Assembly: GCF_000013985.1 (NCBI RefSeq)
Contig: NC_008048.1
Location: 1,364,001 to 1,428,000 of the forward strand
Length of the DNA stretch: 64,000 nucleotides
Direction: 5' to 3'
DNA from: Sphingopyxis alaskensis RB2256
GTDB taxonomy: Bacteria > Pseudomonadota > Alphaproteobacteria > Sphingomonadales > Sphingomonadaceae
Positions 44,534 through 53,568 of this stretch are shown here, piece after piece; positions within the stretch are counted from its first letter, which is position 1, and the number at the start of each line of letters is the position of its first letter. Position numbers and translations under genes: made by a program. The notes below the pieces were generated by a model. The model saw only the letters and a program-made list of their open reading frames with translations. It was not told where the DNA came from and searched no databases.

Positions 44534-45280
44534 TCACTGAAACACGTCGGAGGCGCTGCGCAGCGCAAGCTGGCGATAGGCGGCAGCGGCGACGGCGATC
44601 GAGAACAGGCTGCCGATCGCGCCGAACGCCGCTTCGACAACGCCGCCAACCATCCGGCCAAAGCCGGGTCCGCTTCCCGCGACGACCGACAGAACGCCGC
44701 CGACGATCAGCGCGACGATGAAGATCACCAGCCCGACCAGAAGCAGGAAGAAAAAGATGGCCCAGCCGTTGTTCCGCGTCAGTTCCCAGCTCGTGCGGAT
44801 CGCCTCGATGGGATTGTAGATCGCCCGGTCCGCAATCGCCGGCGCGACGAGCGCCAGCCGCCCGACGAGATAGAGGCCGGGGACGATCAGCAGGATCACC
44901 CCGATGCCGATCGCAATTCCCGACAATATCTGGACCGCCAGCATCGTCGGAAAAAGCATGAAGCCAAAGGTGAGCGCTTCGCCGACGCTGACCCCCGTGC
45001 GCGCCAGCCACAACCGCAGGATCGCCACCGTGCCGACCATCGTGCAAAGCGCGACGACGATCTGGCCGGGGATCATCTGGCGGAAGCTTTCCCGAAAAGC
45101 GGTCATCAGCTGATCGAAATCGGCGCCCGCGGGCGGCTCGACCGGCACGGGTCCGAACCAGGCAAAGGCGAGCGCGGGCAGAAAGAAAAAAACACCGGCG
45201 ATCGTGACGATCAGCGCCGTATGCGATTTGAGCAGCAGCAAGGTGTCGTCCCACGCCGCGCCCATGTCGAATTTTGTCAT
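44534..45280 (-). CDS. Polytopic membrane protein B, related to A
   Basis: A 248-residue protein sharing layout and key segments with the gene 105 nt downstream: an N-terminal helix after a short cytoplasmic leader (WDDTLLLLKSHTALIVTIAG), a PGLYLVGRLALVAPAIADRA core and SWELTRNNGWAIFFF, and an end AAYRQLALRSASDVFQ that parallels VGVYRAIAPRASGDIFA. The pair likely arose by duplication. ATG 45280 (MTKFDMGAAW) was chosen. Divergent from lipB. Confidence 0.8.
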   Translation of the reverse strand: MTKFDMGAAWDDTLLLLKSHTALIVTIAGVFFFLPALAFAWFGPVPVEPPAGADFDQLMTAFRESFRQMIPGQIVVALCTMVGTVAILRLWLARTGVSVGEALTFGFMLFPTMLAVQILSGIAIGIGVILLIVPGLYLVGRLALVAPAIADRAIYNPIEAIRTSWELTRNNGWAIFFFLLLVGLVIFIVALIVGGVLSVVAGSGPGFGRMVGGVVEAAFGAIGSLFSIAVAAAAYRQLALRSASDVFQ

Positions 45281-45412
45281 TGATACCCCGTGATTTTTCG
45301 ATTTCCCCGACGCAACGAAAGTGACGATGTTCGCCGCGTCTGTCCAGCCCTGTCGCGCGATGCTCCGCAGGGCCTTGCACGGCGGGCCGCGACGCGCCAG
45401 ATAGCCCGCGCC

Positions 45413-46066
45413 ATGCCTTCGCTTCCCGTGCCCCAATGGATCGTCAGCCCCGGTCTCACCGATTATGCCGCGGCGCTCGCCGACATGGAGTCGCGCGCCG
45501 CCGCGATACATGCGGACGAAGCGGGCGAACGCATCTGGCTCCTCGAACACCCCCCGCTCTATACCGCGGGAACGAGCGCCGATCCCGCCGAACTGCTCGA
45601 CCCGCGCTTTCCGGTTTACGATGCTGGCCGCGGCGGGCGTTATACCTATCATGGTCCGGGTCAGCGCGTCGGCTATGTCCAGCTCGACCTGACGCGGCGC
45701 GGGCGCGACGTGCGCGCCTATGTCCATGCGCTCGAAGGCTGGGTGATCGATGCGCTCGCGCTGCTCGGCGTCAAGGCGCGGCGCGCCGAGGGACGCATCG
45801 GCATCTGGACCGACGACGTACGGGGACGCGAGGCGAAGATCGGCGCGATCGGGGTGCGCGTCAAACGCTGGGTGACGCTGCACGGCTTTTCGCTGAACGT
45901 CGCGCCCGACCTGACCCATTTCACGGGTATCGTGCCATGCGGCATCGCCGAATATCCCGTCACGAGCCTCGCCGCGCTAGGGAAGGCGACGGGTTTTTCC
46001 GAGGTCGATGCTGCGCTTGCCCGGACGCTCCCCGCTTTTCTCGACAAGCTGCGGCCAAGCGATTAG
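45413..46066 (+). CDS. lipB: Octanoyltransferase LipB
   Basis: A 217-residue enzyme that moves octanoyl from acyl carrier protein to lipoyl domains; the E2 above is one expected target. Marks: [35 protein letters not shown], the Lys in [12 protein letters not shown] and the catalytic Cys in [11 protein letters not shown] 45413 ([11 protein letters not shown]) was chosen; the longer frame is antisense to the membrane gene promoter. Confidence 0.96.
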   Translation: MPSLPVPQWIVSPGLTDYAAALADMESRAAAIHADEAGERIWLLEHPPLYTAGTSADPAELLDPRFPVYDAGRGGRYTYHGPGQRVGYVQLDLTRRGRDVRAYVHALEGWVIDALALLGVKARRAEGRIGIWTDDVRGREAKIGAIGVRVKRWVTLHGFSLNVAPDLTHFTGIVPCGIAEYPVTSLAALGKATGFSEVDAALARTLPAFLDKLRPSD

Positions 46067-46075
46067 GACCGGCGC

Positions 46076-46420
46076 ATGATCAGGATCCTTCTCGCTTCGC
46101 TCTCCCTGCTCACCCTCGCAGCGTGCGGCAGCAACGATAGCGGCGGCAGTTCGACGACGAAGCTCGACGCGGTCGAGGTTCAGCCCGGATCGGTGAGCGA
46201 TTCGATGATCATCCTCGACGATGCGGTCGGCGACGGCACCGCGGTCGATAACAGCGTCCCCGACGACGGAACGGGCAAGAAGTCGGCGGAAGCCGATGAC
46301 GGCGAGGGAGAAGAAGAAGCCACCCCACCCGCCGAGGCCGACGAAGATCCCGAGGCGGTCGATATGCCCGCAGCGAAAAAGGCGCTCGCTCCCGATGCTC
46401 CGGCGAAAAAGGGCGAATAG
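46076..46420 (+). CDS. Small acidic lipoprotein
   Basis: A 114-residue protein with a lipobox LTLAACG at residues 12-18, then a low-complexity Asp/Glu/Ala/Lys/Pro tail (ADDGEGEEEATPPAEADEDP). It is likely an envelope lipoprotein of disordered character. It starts 9 nt after lipB. The IS5-type element begins 6 nt past its stop, so any downstream operon partner has been cut off. Confidence 0.7.
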   Translation: MIRILLASLSLLTLAACGSNDSGGSSTTKLDAVEVQPGSVSDSMIILDDAVGDGTAVDNSVPDDGTGKKSAEADDGEGEEEATPPAEADEDPEAVDMPAAKKALAPDAPAKKGE

Positions 46421-46445
46421 GTGCTAGGCTGTAGTGACAATTTAA

Positions 46446-46940
46446 TCATTTGAGCCACAACATTATGCTTGCGAGTTTGATGAAGCCAAGGAAGTTTGCG
46501 GCGAGTTTGTCATGGCGGGTGGCGATGCGTCGCCATTGCTTGAGTTTGGCGAAGAAGCCCTCGATGCCCCAGCGCTGTTTGTATGCGATGCGGTCGTAAC
46601 TGCGCTGGACCTTGCGGTGGCGGCGGGGCGGAATGACCGGTTCGCCGCCTTGTTCGGTGATGAGATCGCACAGGCTATCGGCGTCGTAGGCGCGGTCGGC
46701 CAGCACGTGTTCGGCCTTCAGGCCGCGGATCAGGTCGCAGGCCGGGGCCATATCGTTCTGCTGGCCGGGGCCGAGCATGAAGCGCACCGGCAGGCCGAGA
46801 GCATCGACTACAGCGTGGATCTTGGTCCCGAACCCGCCTCTTGAGCGGCCCAGAGCCTGGGCTTGAACGCCCCCCTTTTTACCCTGGCCCCGGCGGCCTG
46901 GGCTTGGGCACGGATTACGGTGGCGTCGATCGCCAGCCAT
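46446..46940 (-). CDS. IS5-family transposase, C-terminal (DDE) frame
   Basis: This frame carries the catalytic part of the transposase: GRSRGGFGTKIHAVVDALG (DDE region), HVLADRAYDADSLCDL with the second Asp, and RRHRKVQRSYDRIAYKQRWG with the final Glu in GIEGFFAKLKQW. It has no clear own start and is probably read by a -1 shift from the upstream frame at the run AAAAAGGGGGG (46870-46880). Confidence 0.85.
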   Translation of the reverse strand: MAGDRRHRNPCPSPGRRGQGKKGGVQAQALGRSRGGFGTKIHAVVDALGLPVRFMLGPGQQNDMAPACDLIRGLKAEHVLADRAYDADSLCDLITEQGGEPVIPPRRHRKVQRSYDRIAYKQRWGIEGFFAKLKQWRRIATRHDKLAANFLGFIKLASIMLWLK

Positions 46941-47218
46941 TCGATGTCGGGGTCATCGGACACGGCTGCGAATATCCGGTCGATCACCCCCTGTTCGATC
47001 CAACGATAATAGCGCCGCTTTACAGTCTGGTAGGGGCCAAATCGCTCGGGCAGATCACGCCACCGCCCACCCGAATGCGCCAGCCACAGCAAAGCATCCA
47101 GAAACCGCCGACCATCGCTGCGCGGTCCGCGCTTGCCCTTGCGGCCACCAGGCACAAACTCCCGAAGCCGCTCCCACTGATCGTCCCTGAGAACCTCGCC
47201 TTCCACACCAGCCTCCAA
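46808..47218 (-). CDS. IS5-family transposase, N-terminal frame
   Basis: A 136-codon frame with the N-terminal transposase domain (LRDDQWERLREFVPGGRKGKRG, RFLDALLWLAHSGGRWRDLP) and the first catalytic Asp in EWLAIDATVIRA. It overlaps the second frame by about 130 nt. After GARVKRG it reads out of frame, and the product FKPRLWAAQEAGSGPRSTL is not conserved sequence, which fits programmed frameshifting. Confidence 0.85.
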   Translation of the reverse strand: MEAGVEGEVLRDDQWERLREFVPGGRKGKRGPRSDGRRFLDALLWLAHSGGRWRDLPERFGPYQTVKRRYYRWIEQGVIDRIFAAVSDDPDIEWLAIDATVIRAQAQAAGARVKRGAFKPRLWAAQEAGSGPRSTL

Positions 47219-47281
47219 AAGCCAGTGTTGAATCAGAACTCGCGTCAGTTGGGAACCCCTAAATTGTCACTACAGCCTAGC

Positions 47282-48283
47282 TGTTTGGTCCCAGCATGTG
47301 ATGGTGTAGACTTGTCGCCGTTGCAGCGGAGGGAGCTATGGGACAGATTTTACACGGGAGCGCCAAGACCACGCACGCCATTCGAGGCGAGCTACAGCGA
47401 TCGCAAGCTTCGGTCGCGAGCCTCGCGAGGAAGTACGGGATCAACGAGAAGACCGTCTTGAAGTGGCGCCATCGGCAGTCTGTGGACGACATGCCGATGG
47501 GGCCGAAGGAGCGCCGCAGCACCGTCCTCTCGCCTATGGAAGAAGCTGCCATCGTGGCGTTGCGGGTTCAGGCGCGGTTGCCGCTCGACGACGTCTACAT
47601 CGCGCTAAAGGACGTGATCCCGCAGTTGACGCGCTCGTCGCTGCATCGCTGCCTGCAACGGCATGGCATCAGCCGCCTGCCCAAAGCGGACCGCGAGAAG
47701 CCGAAGAAGTTCAAGGATTATGAGATCGGCTACTTCCACATCGACATCGCCGAGCTACGCTATGAGGGCGGCAAGGCCTTCCTCTATGTGGCGGTGGACC
47801 GCACCTCGAAGCTGGTCTTCGCCCGCATCTATCGCAAGGCCACAAAGCTTGCCGCCGCAGCTTTCCTCAAGGTGCTGGTCAAGACCGTGCCTTACAGGAT
47901 CCACACCGTGCTGACCGACAATGGCGTCCAGTTCGTCCAGCCCCAGCGCGGCCAGAGCCGGCAATGGCTGATCCACATCTTCGAGCGGGTCTGCCTCGAA
48001 AACGGCATCGAGCATCGGCTGACCAAGCCCTACCACCCATGGACCAATGGTCAAGCCGAGCGGATGGTCCGAACCATCAAGGAAGCGACCGTCAAATCCT
48101 TCCATTATGCCTCGATCCAGGAACTGCGACGACACGTCAGCGACTGGCTGATCGCCTACAACTTCGCCAAGCAGCTCAAGGCTCTCAAGTTCAGGACACC
48201 ATATGAAGCCATCGAGGAACTCTGGAAATCAAAGCCCGATGTCTTTATCGTCAAACCCAACCATCACATGCTGGGACCAAACA
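47282..48283 (+). mobile_element. IS481-family insertion sequence
   Basis: A 1002-bp element with exact 23-bp inverted ends beginning TGTTTGGTCCCAGCATGTG. It is flanked by a 6-bp direct repeat CCTAGC (47276-47281 and 48284-48289), matching the NCTAGN duplication known for IS481. The left copy of the duplication is made partly from the right end of the IS5-type element, so IS481 inserted later. Confidence 0.93.
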
Positions 48284-48288
48284 CCTAG
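47338..48288 (+). CDS. IS481-family transposase
   Basis: A 316-residue DDE transposase: N-terminal helix-turn-helix (SVASLARKYGINEKTVLKWR), integrase core with Asp in YFHIDIAEL, Asp in TVLTDNGVQFV and Glu in WTNGQAERMVRTIKEA. The last codons run through the right inverted repeat, and the stop TAG (48286-48288) lies outside the element in the duplicated target, so the target site supplies it. Confidence 0.93.
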   Translation: MGQILHGSAKTTHAIRGELQRSQASVASLARKYGINEKTVLKWRHRQSVDDMPMGPKERRSTVLSPMEEAAIVALRVQARLPLDDVYIALKDVIPQLTRSSLHRCLQRHGISRLPKADREKPKKFKDYEIGYFHIDIAELRYEGGKAFLYVAVDRTSKLVFARIYRKATKLAAAAFLKVLVKTVPYRIHTVLTDNGVQFVQPQRGQSRQWLIHIFERVCLENGIEHRLTKPYHPWTNGQAERMVRTIKEATVKSFHYASIQELRRHVSDWLIAYNFAKQLKALKFRTPYEAIEELWKSKPDVFIVKPNHHMLGPNT

Positions 48289-48917
48289 CGCAGCCCCAGG
48301 CTCTTGTGCGTCTGGAGCGACAGGCGCCAGCGCGGGTCGGCCATCACCAGGTCGATGCACGCCTGCACATTGGCCGCGGCGTTGCGATCGTCGAGCGGCT
48401 GGACGAGCAGATGCCGGAAATCCAGCGCAGCAAGCTTCGCGACGTCGCTTCCGGGTTGCGGCCACACGAGCTTGAGTTCGTCACCGCTCGATTGCACCAG
48501 TTCGCTTCCCGCCTTCGGGCTGACGCAGATCCAGTCGATGCTGCGCGGGATAGGCAGCGTGCCGTTGCTTTCGATCGCGATGGTGAAGCCGCGCGCATGT
48601 AGCGCGTCTATCAGCGCGTCGTCGACCTGCAACATCGGCTCGCCGCCCGTGAGGACGACATAGCGGTCGTCGCTGCCCGGCCCCCAACTTTCGGCGATGA
48701 CATCGGCAAGCGCCGCTGCGTCGCGATATTTGGCGCCCAATGTGCCGTCGGTGCCGACGAAATCGGTGTCGCAGAAGCGGCAGATGGCTTTCGCGCGGTC
48801 CTGTTCGCGCCCGGTCCACAAATTGCAGCCGGCAAAGCGGCAGAAGACTGCGCGGCGACCGGCCTGCGCGCCCTCCCCTTGCAGGGTCAGGAAAATCTCT
48901 TTGACCGAATATGCCAT
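48285..48917 (-). CDS. queE: 7-carboxy-7-deazaguanine synthase QueE
   Basis: A 210-residue radical SAM enzyme in 7-deazaguanine (queuosine) synthesis, turning carboxy-tetrahydropterin into CDG. The cluster motif is extended: CRFAGCNLWTGREQ ... ICRFCDTDF, with 14 residues between the first Cys pair and the last, as in E. coli type QueE. VVLTGGEPMLQVD follows. Its stop TAG lies inside the IS481 target duplication. It shares a message with queC, separated by 4 nt. Confidence 0.94.
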   Translation of the reverse strand: MAYSVKEIFLTLQGEGAQAGRRAVFCRFAGCNLWTGREQDRAKAICRFCDTDFVGTDGTLGAKYRDAAALADVIAESWGPGSDDRYVVLTGGEPMLQVDDALIDALHARGFTIAIESNGTLPIPRSIDWICVSPKAGSELVQSSGDELKLVWPQPGSDVAKLAALDFRHLLVQPLDDRNAAANVQACIDLVMADPRWRLSLQTHKSLGLR

Positions 48918-48921
48918 GGGT

Positions 48922-49605
48922 TCAGGCGTAGCGCGTCGGGTCGGCGAGCCCGGCGTCGGCGAAACCCTTGCGGCGCAGGCGGCAGCTGTCGCATGCCCCG
49001 CAGTGCAGACCCTCGGGCGTCGGGTCATAACAGGACCAGCTCATCGCCGCATCCATGCCGAGCCGCGCCGCCTCGGCGGCGATATCGGCCTTGGTCATGT
49101 GCTGAAGCGGCGCGTGGATATGGAAGCGAACGCCCTGATCGCCGTCGCGCGTCGCGAGCGCGGCCAGCTTTTCGAACCCCTGGATGAACGCGGGGCGGCA
49201 ATCGGGATAACCCGAATAATCGAGCGCGTTGACGCCGATCACAATGTCCGCGGCCTGCCGCGCCTCGGCCAGCCCCAGCGTCAGCGACAGGAAGATCAGG
49301 TTGCGCGCGGGAACATAGGTCACGGGAATGTCGGTGCCAACGCCGTCCTTCGGCACGTCGATGTCGGCGGTCAGCGCCGACCCGCCGAAACGGCGCAGGT
49401 CGAGCGGCAGGACGATATGCTCGGCGGCGCCGACATGCGCCGCAATGCGCGCCGCCGATTCCAGCTCGACGCGGTGACGCTGGTTATAGTCGATCGTCAG
49501 CGCGACGATCCGCGCGCCAGCCTCGCGCGCGAGGCCCGCGCAGACCATCGAGTCGAGCCCGCCCGACAAAAGGACGATCACCGTTTTTCCGGACATAATC
49601 TGCAT
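48922..49605 (-). CDS. queC: 7-cyano-7-deazaguanine synthase QueC
   Basis: A 227-residue ATP-dependent enzyme making preQ0 from CDG and ammonia. The PP-loop is VIVLLSGGLDSMVCAGL, the nucleotide region PVTYVPARNLIFLSL, and the zinc site at the C terminus is SCYDPTPEGLHCGACDSCRLR. The start is ATG 49605 or 49596. I see no preQ1 riboswitch in the 174 nt upstream, which hold mainly GC-rich inverted repeats and a TAACCA/TGGTTA pair at 49752-49767. Confidence 0.95.
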   Translation of the reverse strand: MQIMSGKTVIVLLSGGLDSMVCAGLAREAGARIVALTIDYNQRHRVELESAARIAAHVGAAEHIVLPLDLRRFGGSALTADIDVPKDGVGTDIPVTYVPARNLIFLSLTLGLAEARQAADIVIGVNALDYSGYPDCRPAFIQGFEKLAALATRDGDQGVRFHIHAPLQHMTKADIAAEAARLGMDAAMSWSCYDPTPEGLHCGACDSCRLRRKGFADAGLADPTRYA

Positions 49606-49779
49606 CGGCGCCAGATAGGCCCCACTCGCGGGGCACGCAAGCGCCGCGGCGCGTCAAAAGAAACGGGCCGCGAGGCGATCGCCACACGGCCCAGGTCGGC
49701 GCAAACGCCGTTAGGGAGAAGGGCACACATCGATATGCCGTGCCTCCGCTCTAACCAATAATGGTTAACAACCTGCTCG

Positions 49780-50205
49780 TCAGCAGGCACCGACGCGACG
49801 GGCCTCGATCGCCTGCGAAAAGGGCCGCCCCTCGGCGATGCCCTGCGTGTCGATCTGGACGAGGCGGTTGGTTTCGCTGCGGATCGTCGTGCGACCATGC
49901 CCGGCGCCGGGGCAGGTATAATGGACCGTCACCGCATCGGGCCGGTCCTCGATGACGTAGCGCGAGCAATTGCTGCGTGGGTGGTAGATCTGGATCATCC
50001 GGCGCGCATCGCCCAGGCACATCGTCTGCAGGACGTCGTTCGAGCCGCGCTCGCGCAGCTGCCAGCTGCCTTTTTCGAGGCGGTCGAGCATCGCCAGCGA
50101 CGGCGCCTGCGCCGGAACCGCGCCCGCGCCCGCAAGGCCGAGCGTCAGCAGGGAGATTCGTGCCAGGGGAGAGAAGATCGCCATTCGTTGGTCCATGGGC
50201 TGCAT
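49780..50205 (-). CDS. Small secreted protein, possibly DUF3617-like
   Basis: Up to 141 residues with a signal peptide (SLLTLGLAGAGAVPAQA) and a mature part of about 105 residues with GSWQLRERG and four Cys (TMCLG, SNCSR, YTCPG and the C-terminal residue). The Trp-Glu-type opening and spaced Cys recall DUF3617 periplasmic proteins, but the match is weak. No start has a good ribosome site; 50184 is an alternative. It is single and lies between queC and hslO. Confidence 0.6.
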   Translation of the reverse strand: MQPMDQRMAIFSPLARISLLTLGLAGAGAVPAQAPSLAMLDRLEKGSWQLRERGSNDVLQTMCLGDARRMIQIYHPRSNCSRYVIEDRPDAVTVHYTCPGAGHGRTTIRSETNRLVQIDTQGIAEGRPFSQAIEARRVGAC

Positions 50206-50315
50206 GAGCGACGGATTGCGACCCTGCTCTTCCCCAAGCTAGCAAGGCGCCCCCTCCATTTCAACCGCTTGACGCCGAATGCGCTCGCTTCGACGCGCAA
50301 AGCAGGGAAAAATCC

Positions 50316-51239
50316 CTATTCGGCGTGATCGTGGCCGGCGATGTCGGTGAGCGAAATGGGGAAAAAGCGCGAGCAGAAGGCGCAATCGACGACAATCTCG
50401 CCTTTGTCGTCGGCCATCGCCGCGCGCTCGGCCAGCGGGAACTGCGCCAGCACCCCCGCAAAATAGTCGGTGCTGCACCGGCAGCCGCGCGACACGGCGG
50501 TGCCGGGTTCGACGCGCACCTCGTCTTCGTGAAACAGCCGCCACGCCAGCGTTTCGAGCGACGTGGCGGGATCGGTGAGTTCCTCGTCCTTGAGCGTCGC
50601 CGCGATCGTTTTGGCATGATCCCACTCGGGATGGTCGTGCCTTACGTGCAGCCGGTCGCGTCCCACCTCGCCTTCGGGCAGATGCTGGAGCAGCAGTCCG
50701 CCCGCGACACAGTCCGCCCCGGCATCGTGACGCGCGGCGAGACTGATCAGGCTGGGGATTTGTTCGGACTGTTCGAAATAATGTTCGGCGGCGTGGCCGA
50801 TCGACGATCCTTCGAGCGGAACGATGCCCTGATAACGCTCGCCCGTCGCCGCCTGGTCAAAGGTGATCGCGAGGAAGCCTTCGCCGAACAGCGCGAACAG
50901 GGTCGGATCCGAACCGGCTTCGGCGAGCCGTTCGGCATCGAACTTCAGATAGCCGCGCAGTTCGCCCGCCTTGTAGTCGCAGACGAGCAATTCGACCGGC
51001 CCACCACCGGTCTGCGCTTGCAAGGTGAGCTGGCTGCCCTCGGTCTTAAGCGTCGAACCGAGCAGAACCGTCAGCACCAGCGCCTCGGCCAGCAGCTTTT
51101 CGGCAACCGGCGGATAGCTGTGCGCCGCAATGATCCTGTTGAGCACCGGCCCCAGCCGCACGAGTCGCCCGCGCACATGGCGCGCAGCGATGGTGAAGAC
51201 CAGCGGCTGGTCGAACCAGGTTTCGATCGTTTCGCTCAC
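50316..51239 (-). CDS. hslO: Redox-regulated chaperone Hsp33
   Basis: A 307-residue chaperone that becomes active on oxidation. The N-terminal domain is followed by the C-terminal zinc centre SRGCRCSTDY ... DCAFCSRFF, with its four Cys in the CxC/CxxC pattern. The start codon is GTG at 51239 (VSETIETWFDQ), 10 nt after argF ends, so it is probably co-transcribed; no in-frame ATG lies upstream outside argF. Confidence 0.95.
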   Translation of the reverse strand: MSETIETWFDQPLVFTIAARHVRGRLVRLGPVLNRIIAAHSYPPVAEKLLAEALVLTVLLGSTLKTEGSQLTLQAQTGGGPVELLVCDYKAGELRGYLKFDAERLAEAGSDPTLFALFGEGFLAITFDQAATGERYQGIVPLEGSSIGHAAEHYFEQSEQIPSLISLAARHDAGADCVAGGLLLQHLPEGEVGRDRLHVRHDHPEWDHAKTIAATLKDEELTDPATSLETLAWRLFHEDEVRVEPGTAVSRGCRCSTDYFAGVLAQFPLAERAAMADDKGEIVVDCAFCSRFFPISLTDIAGHDHAE

Positions 51240-51249
51240 GCTTGCCGTC

Positions 51250-52173
51250 TCAAAGCTTTGCCAGCGTCCACAGCAGGATCGATTTTTGCGCGTGGACGCG
51301 GTTCTCCGCTTCGTCCCACACGCGCGACTGGGCACCGTCGATCACCGCATCGACCACCTCTTCGCCGCGGTGCGCAGGCAGGCAGTGGAGGAAGAGCGCA
51401 TCGCTTTTCGCTGCAGCCATCAGCCGCTCGTCGACCTGAAACGGCGCCATCGCCGCAACCTTGTTGTGCGCATGGTCCTGTCCCATCGACACCCAGGTGT
51501 CGGTGACGACCAGGTCGGCGCCCGCGACGGCCTCGCGCGCATCGCGCACGATGTCGATGCAAGCGCCCCTTGCGCGCGCCGCCTCGATGAAGCCCGTGTC
51601 GGGCTCATAACCCTGCGGGACACCCACACGGACATTGAAGCCGAACAGGCCCGCCGCCTCGATCAGCGAGGCCAGCACATTATTGCCGTCGCCAAGCCAT
51701 GCAAGCTCCAGTCCCGGCAGCGCCTTGCCGCTCTCGACGATCGTGAGCAGGTCGGCGACGATCTGGCACGGGTGCGACAGGTCGGTGAGACCGTTGATGA
51801 CGGGGACACTGGCATATGCGGCCAGTTCCTCGGCCTTCGCATGATCGTCGGTGCGGATCATGATCGCGTCGGCGTAGCGCGACAGCACGCGCGCGGTGTC
51901 GGCGATCGTTTCGCCGCGCCCGAGCTGCGTCGTGCCCGCGTCGAGGATCATCGGCACCCCGCCCAGTTGGCGGATGGCGATGTCGAACGAGCAGCGGGTG
52001 CGCGTCGAGTTCTTCTCGAACACCATCGCCAGCACATGATCGGCAAGCGGCTCGTCGGCGTCGGGTCGCGCCTTGGGCCAGCCCGCGCGCGCGGCCTTGC
52101 GGTCGATCGCGTCGGCGATCATCGTGGCGACGGCGTCGCCGCCCGCGTCGGCGAGGTTCAGGAAATGCCGCAC
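51250..52173 (-). CDS. argF: Ornithine carbamoyltransferase
   Basis: A 307-residue arginine pathway enzyme joining carbamoyl phosphate and ornithine to citrulline. Marks: carbamoyl phosphate motif [10 protein letters not shown] near residue 55, [10 protein letters not shown], and the ornithine motif [14 protein letters not shown]. The start is GTG 52173 (VRHFLNLAD), five nucleotides after GGAGG. It lies 100 nt downstream of argD, with an inverted repeat between. Confidence 0.96.
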   Translation of the reverse strand: MRHFLNLADAGGDAVATMIADAIDRKAARAGWPKARPDADEPLADHVLAMVFEKNSTRTRCSFDIAIRQLGGVPMILDAGTTQLGRGETIADTARVLSRYADAIMIRTDDHAKAEELAAYASVPVINGLTDLSHPCQIVADLLTIVESGKALPGLELAWLGDGNNVLASLIEAAGLFGFNVRVGVPQGYEPDTGFIEAARARGACIDIVRDAREAVAGADLVVTDTWVSMGQDHAHNKVAAMAPFQVDERLMAAAKSDALFLHCLPAHRGEEVVDAVIDGAQSRVWDEAENRVHAQKSILLWTLAKL

Positions 52174-52183
52174 ATTACCTCCC

Positions 52184-52261
52184 CGTTCGCATCGAGCGAA
52201 GTCGAGATGCCGTGAGTTCGCGCGCTGCCATTGGGTGTCTCGACTTCGCTCGACACGAACG
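52184..52261. repeat. Inverted repeat between argD and argF
   Basis: CGTTCGCATCGAGCGAAGTC at the left and GACTTCGCTCGACACGAACG at the right pair with one interruption; the inner parts GAGATGCC and GGTGTCTC also nearly match. It is a dispersed REP-like element with a GTTCG end, lying inside the argD-argF transcript. Confidence 0.8.
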
Positions 52262-52273
52262 GAACAACGAAAA

Positions 52274-53461
52274 TCATGCTTCGGGCGGCGTGTAGCTCGC
52301 CGCGCCTGCCGACAATTTCTCGATACACTCGTCGATATGGCCCTGCTCGATGTTGAGCGGCGGCAGGATACGCACGACATTGTCGCCCGCCGCGACGGTC
52401 AGGAGCCCGTGATTGTCGCGCAGGTGCGCGACGAAGGCACGGCTGTCCGAGCGCATCTTGACGCCGAGCATCAGTCCCATGCCGCGCACGCTTTCAAAAA
52501 GCTGGTCGTGGTTGGGGATAAGCTGTTCGAGCGCGCCGCGCAGCCGCTCGCCGGTTGCCTTGACCTGATCAAGAAATCCGTCCTCCAGGATGACGTCGAA
52601 CACCGCCTGCCCCGCCGCCATCGCGAGCGGATTTCCGCCATAGGTCGATCCGTGCGTGCCGATCACCATGCCGCGCGCCGCCTTTTCGGTCGCAAGGCAC
52701 GCGCCGAGCGGGAAACCGCCGCCGATACCCTTCGCGGTCGCCATGATGTCGGGCGCGATTCCGTACTGCTCATAGGCATAGAGCGTGCCCGTGCGCGCGA
52801 CGCCACACTGGACCTCGTCGAAAATGAGCATCAGGTCGCGTTCGTTGCAGATGTCGCGCAGCCCCTGGAGGAAGGGCTGCGACGCCGGGCGAATGCCGCC
52901 CTCGCCCTGCACCGGCTCGATGAGGAAGCCCGCCGTATTGTCGTCGACGAGGTCGAGCGCGGCGTTGAGGTCGTCGAACGGCGCATAGGCGAAGCCGGGC
53001 AGCAGCGGGTCGAACCCCTTGCGCAGCTTTTCCTGATTGGTCGCCGAAATCGTGCCGAGCGTGCGGCCGTGAAAGGCGTTGTTGAAGGTGATGAGATTAT
53101 GTTTTTCGGCGTTGCCCGCGCTCGAATGATAGGCGCGCGCGGTCTTGATCGCGCATTCGACCGCTTCGGCGCCCGAATTGGTGAAAAAGACGGTGTCGGC
53201 AAAGGTGTTGTCGACCAGCCGCTGGGCAAAGGCTTCGCCCTGCGGGCTGCCATAAAGGTTCGACACGTGCATCAGCGTCGCCGCCTGATCCTGAATCGCC
53301 CTGGTCAGATGCGGATGGCCGTGGCCGAGCAGGTTGACCGCAATGCCGCTCGCAAAATCGAGATAGCGCTCGCCACGCTCGCCGATCAGATAGGCGCCCT
53401 CGCCGCGCACCGGACGCACAGCGCACCGGGGGTATACGGGCATGAGCGGCGTGATCGACAT
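52274..53461 (-). CDS. argD: Acetylornithine aminotransferase
   Basis: A 395-residue PLP enzyme of arginine synthesis, with possible dual use in lysine synthesis. Marks: [44 protein letters not shown], and PLP Lys in [20 protein letters not shown] 53461 ([12 protein letters not shown]) has AAGGTG seven nucleotides upstream; a GTG three codons earlier is the alternative. Confidence 0.95.
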   Translation of the reverse strand: MSITPLMPVYPRCAVRPVRGEGAYLIGERGERYLDFASGIAVNLLGHGHPHLTRAIQDQAATLMHVSNLYGSPQGEAFAQRLVDNTFADTVFFTNSGAEAVECAIKTARAYHSSAGNAEKHNLITFNNAFHGRTLGTISATNQEKLRKGFDPLLPGFAYAPFDDLNAALDLVDDNTAGFLIEPVQGEGGIRPASQPFLQGLRDICNERDLMLIFDEVQCGVARTGTLYAYEQYGIAPDIMATAKGIGGGFPLGACLATEKAARGMVIGTHGSTYGGNPLAMAAGQAVFDVILEDGFLDQVKATGERLRGALEQLIPNHDQLFESVRGMGLMLGVKMRSDSRAFVAHLRDNHGLLTVAAGDNVVRILPPLNIEQGHIDECIEKLSAGAASYTPPEA

Positions 53462-53568
53462 GGCAGGCACCTTTCAGTCAAAAAGTAAAAGGCGACCCCG
53501 TTCGGGCCGCCCTTGGTCGGGCCGCTCCTATACTGCCGGTGCCGGAGGCGCGTCAACACGGGGGGGCA

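Larger units (their letters stand above)
46427..47277 (-). mobile_element. IS5-family insertion sequence (IS427-like group)
   Basis: The element is 851 bp with exact inverted ends that start GGCTGTAGTGACAATTTA. TA dinucleotides flank both sides (46425-46426 and 47278-47279), as expected for the TA target of this group. The transposase is encoded in two overlapping frames on the minus strand. The ends and both frames look intact, so it may still move. Confidence 0.9.

Noticed and set aside
46446..47218. Transposase pseudogene caused by a frameshift
   Set aside because: The two frames meet at an A5G6 slippery run in the -1 relation typical of this IS group, so programmed frameshifting is the better reading.
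49606..49779. preQ1 riboswitch before queC
   Set aside because: I could not find the short stem-loop with A-rich tail and start-proximal pseudoknot pairing that preQ1-I needs; only generic GC hairpins are visible.
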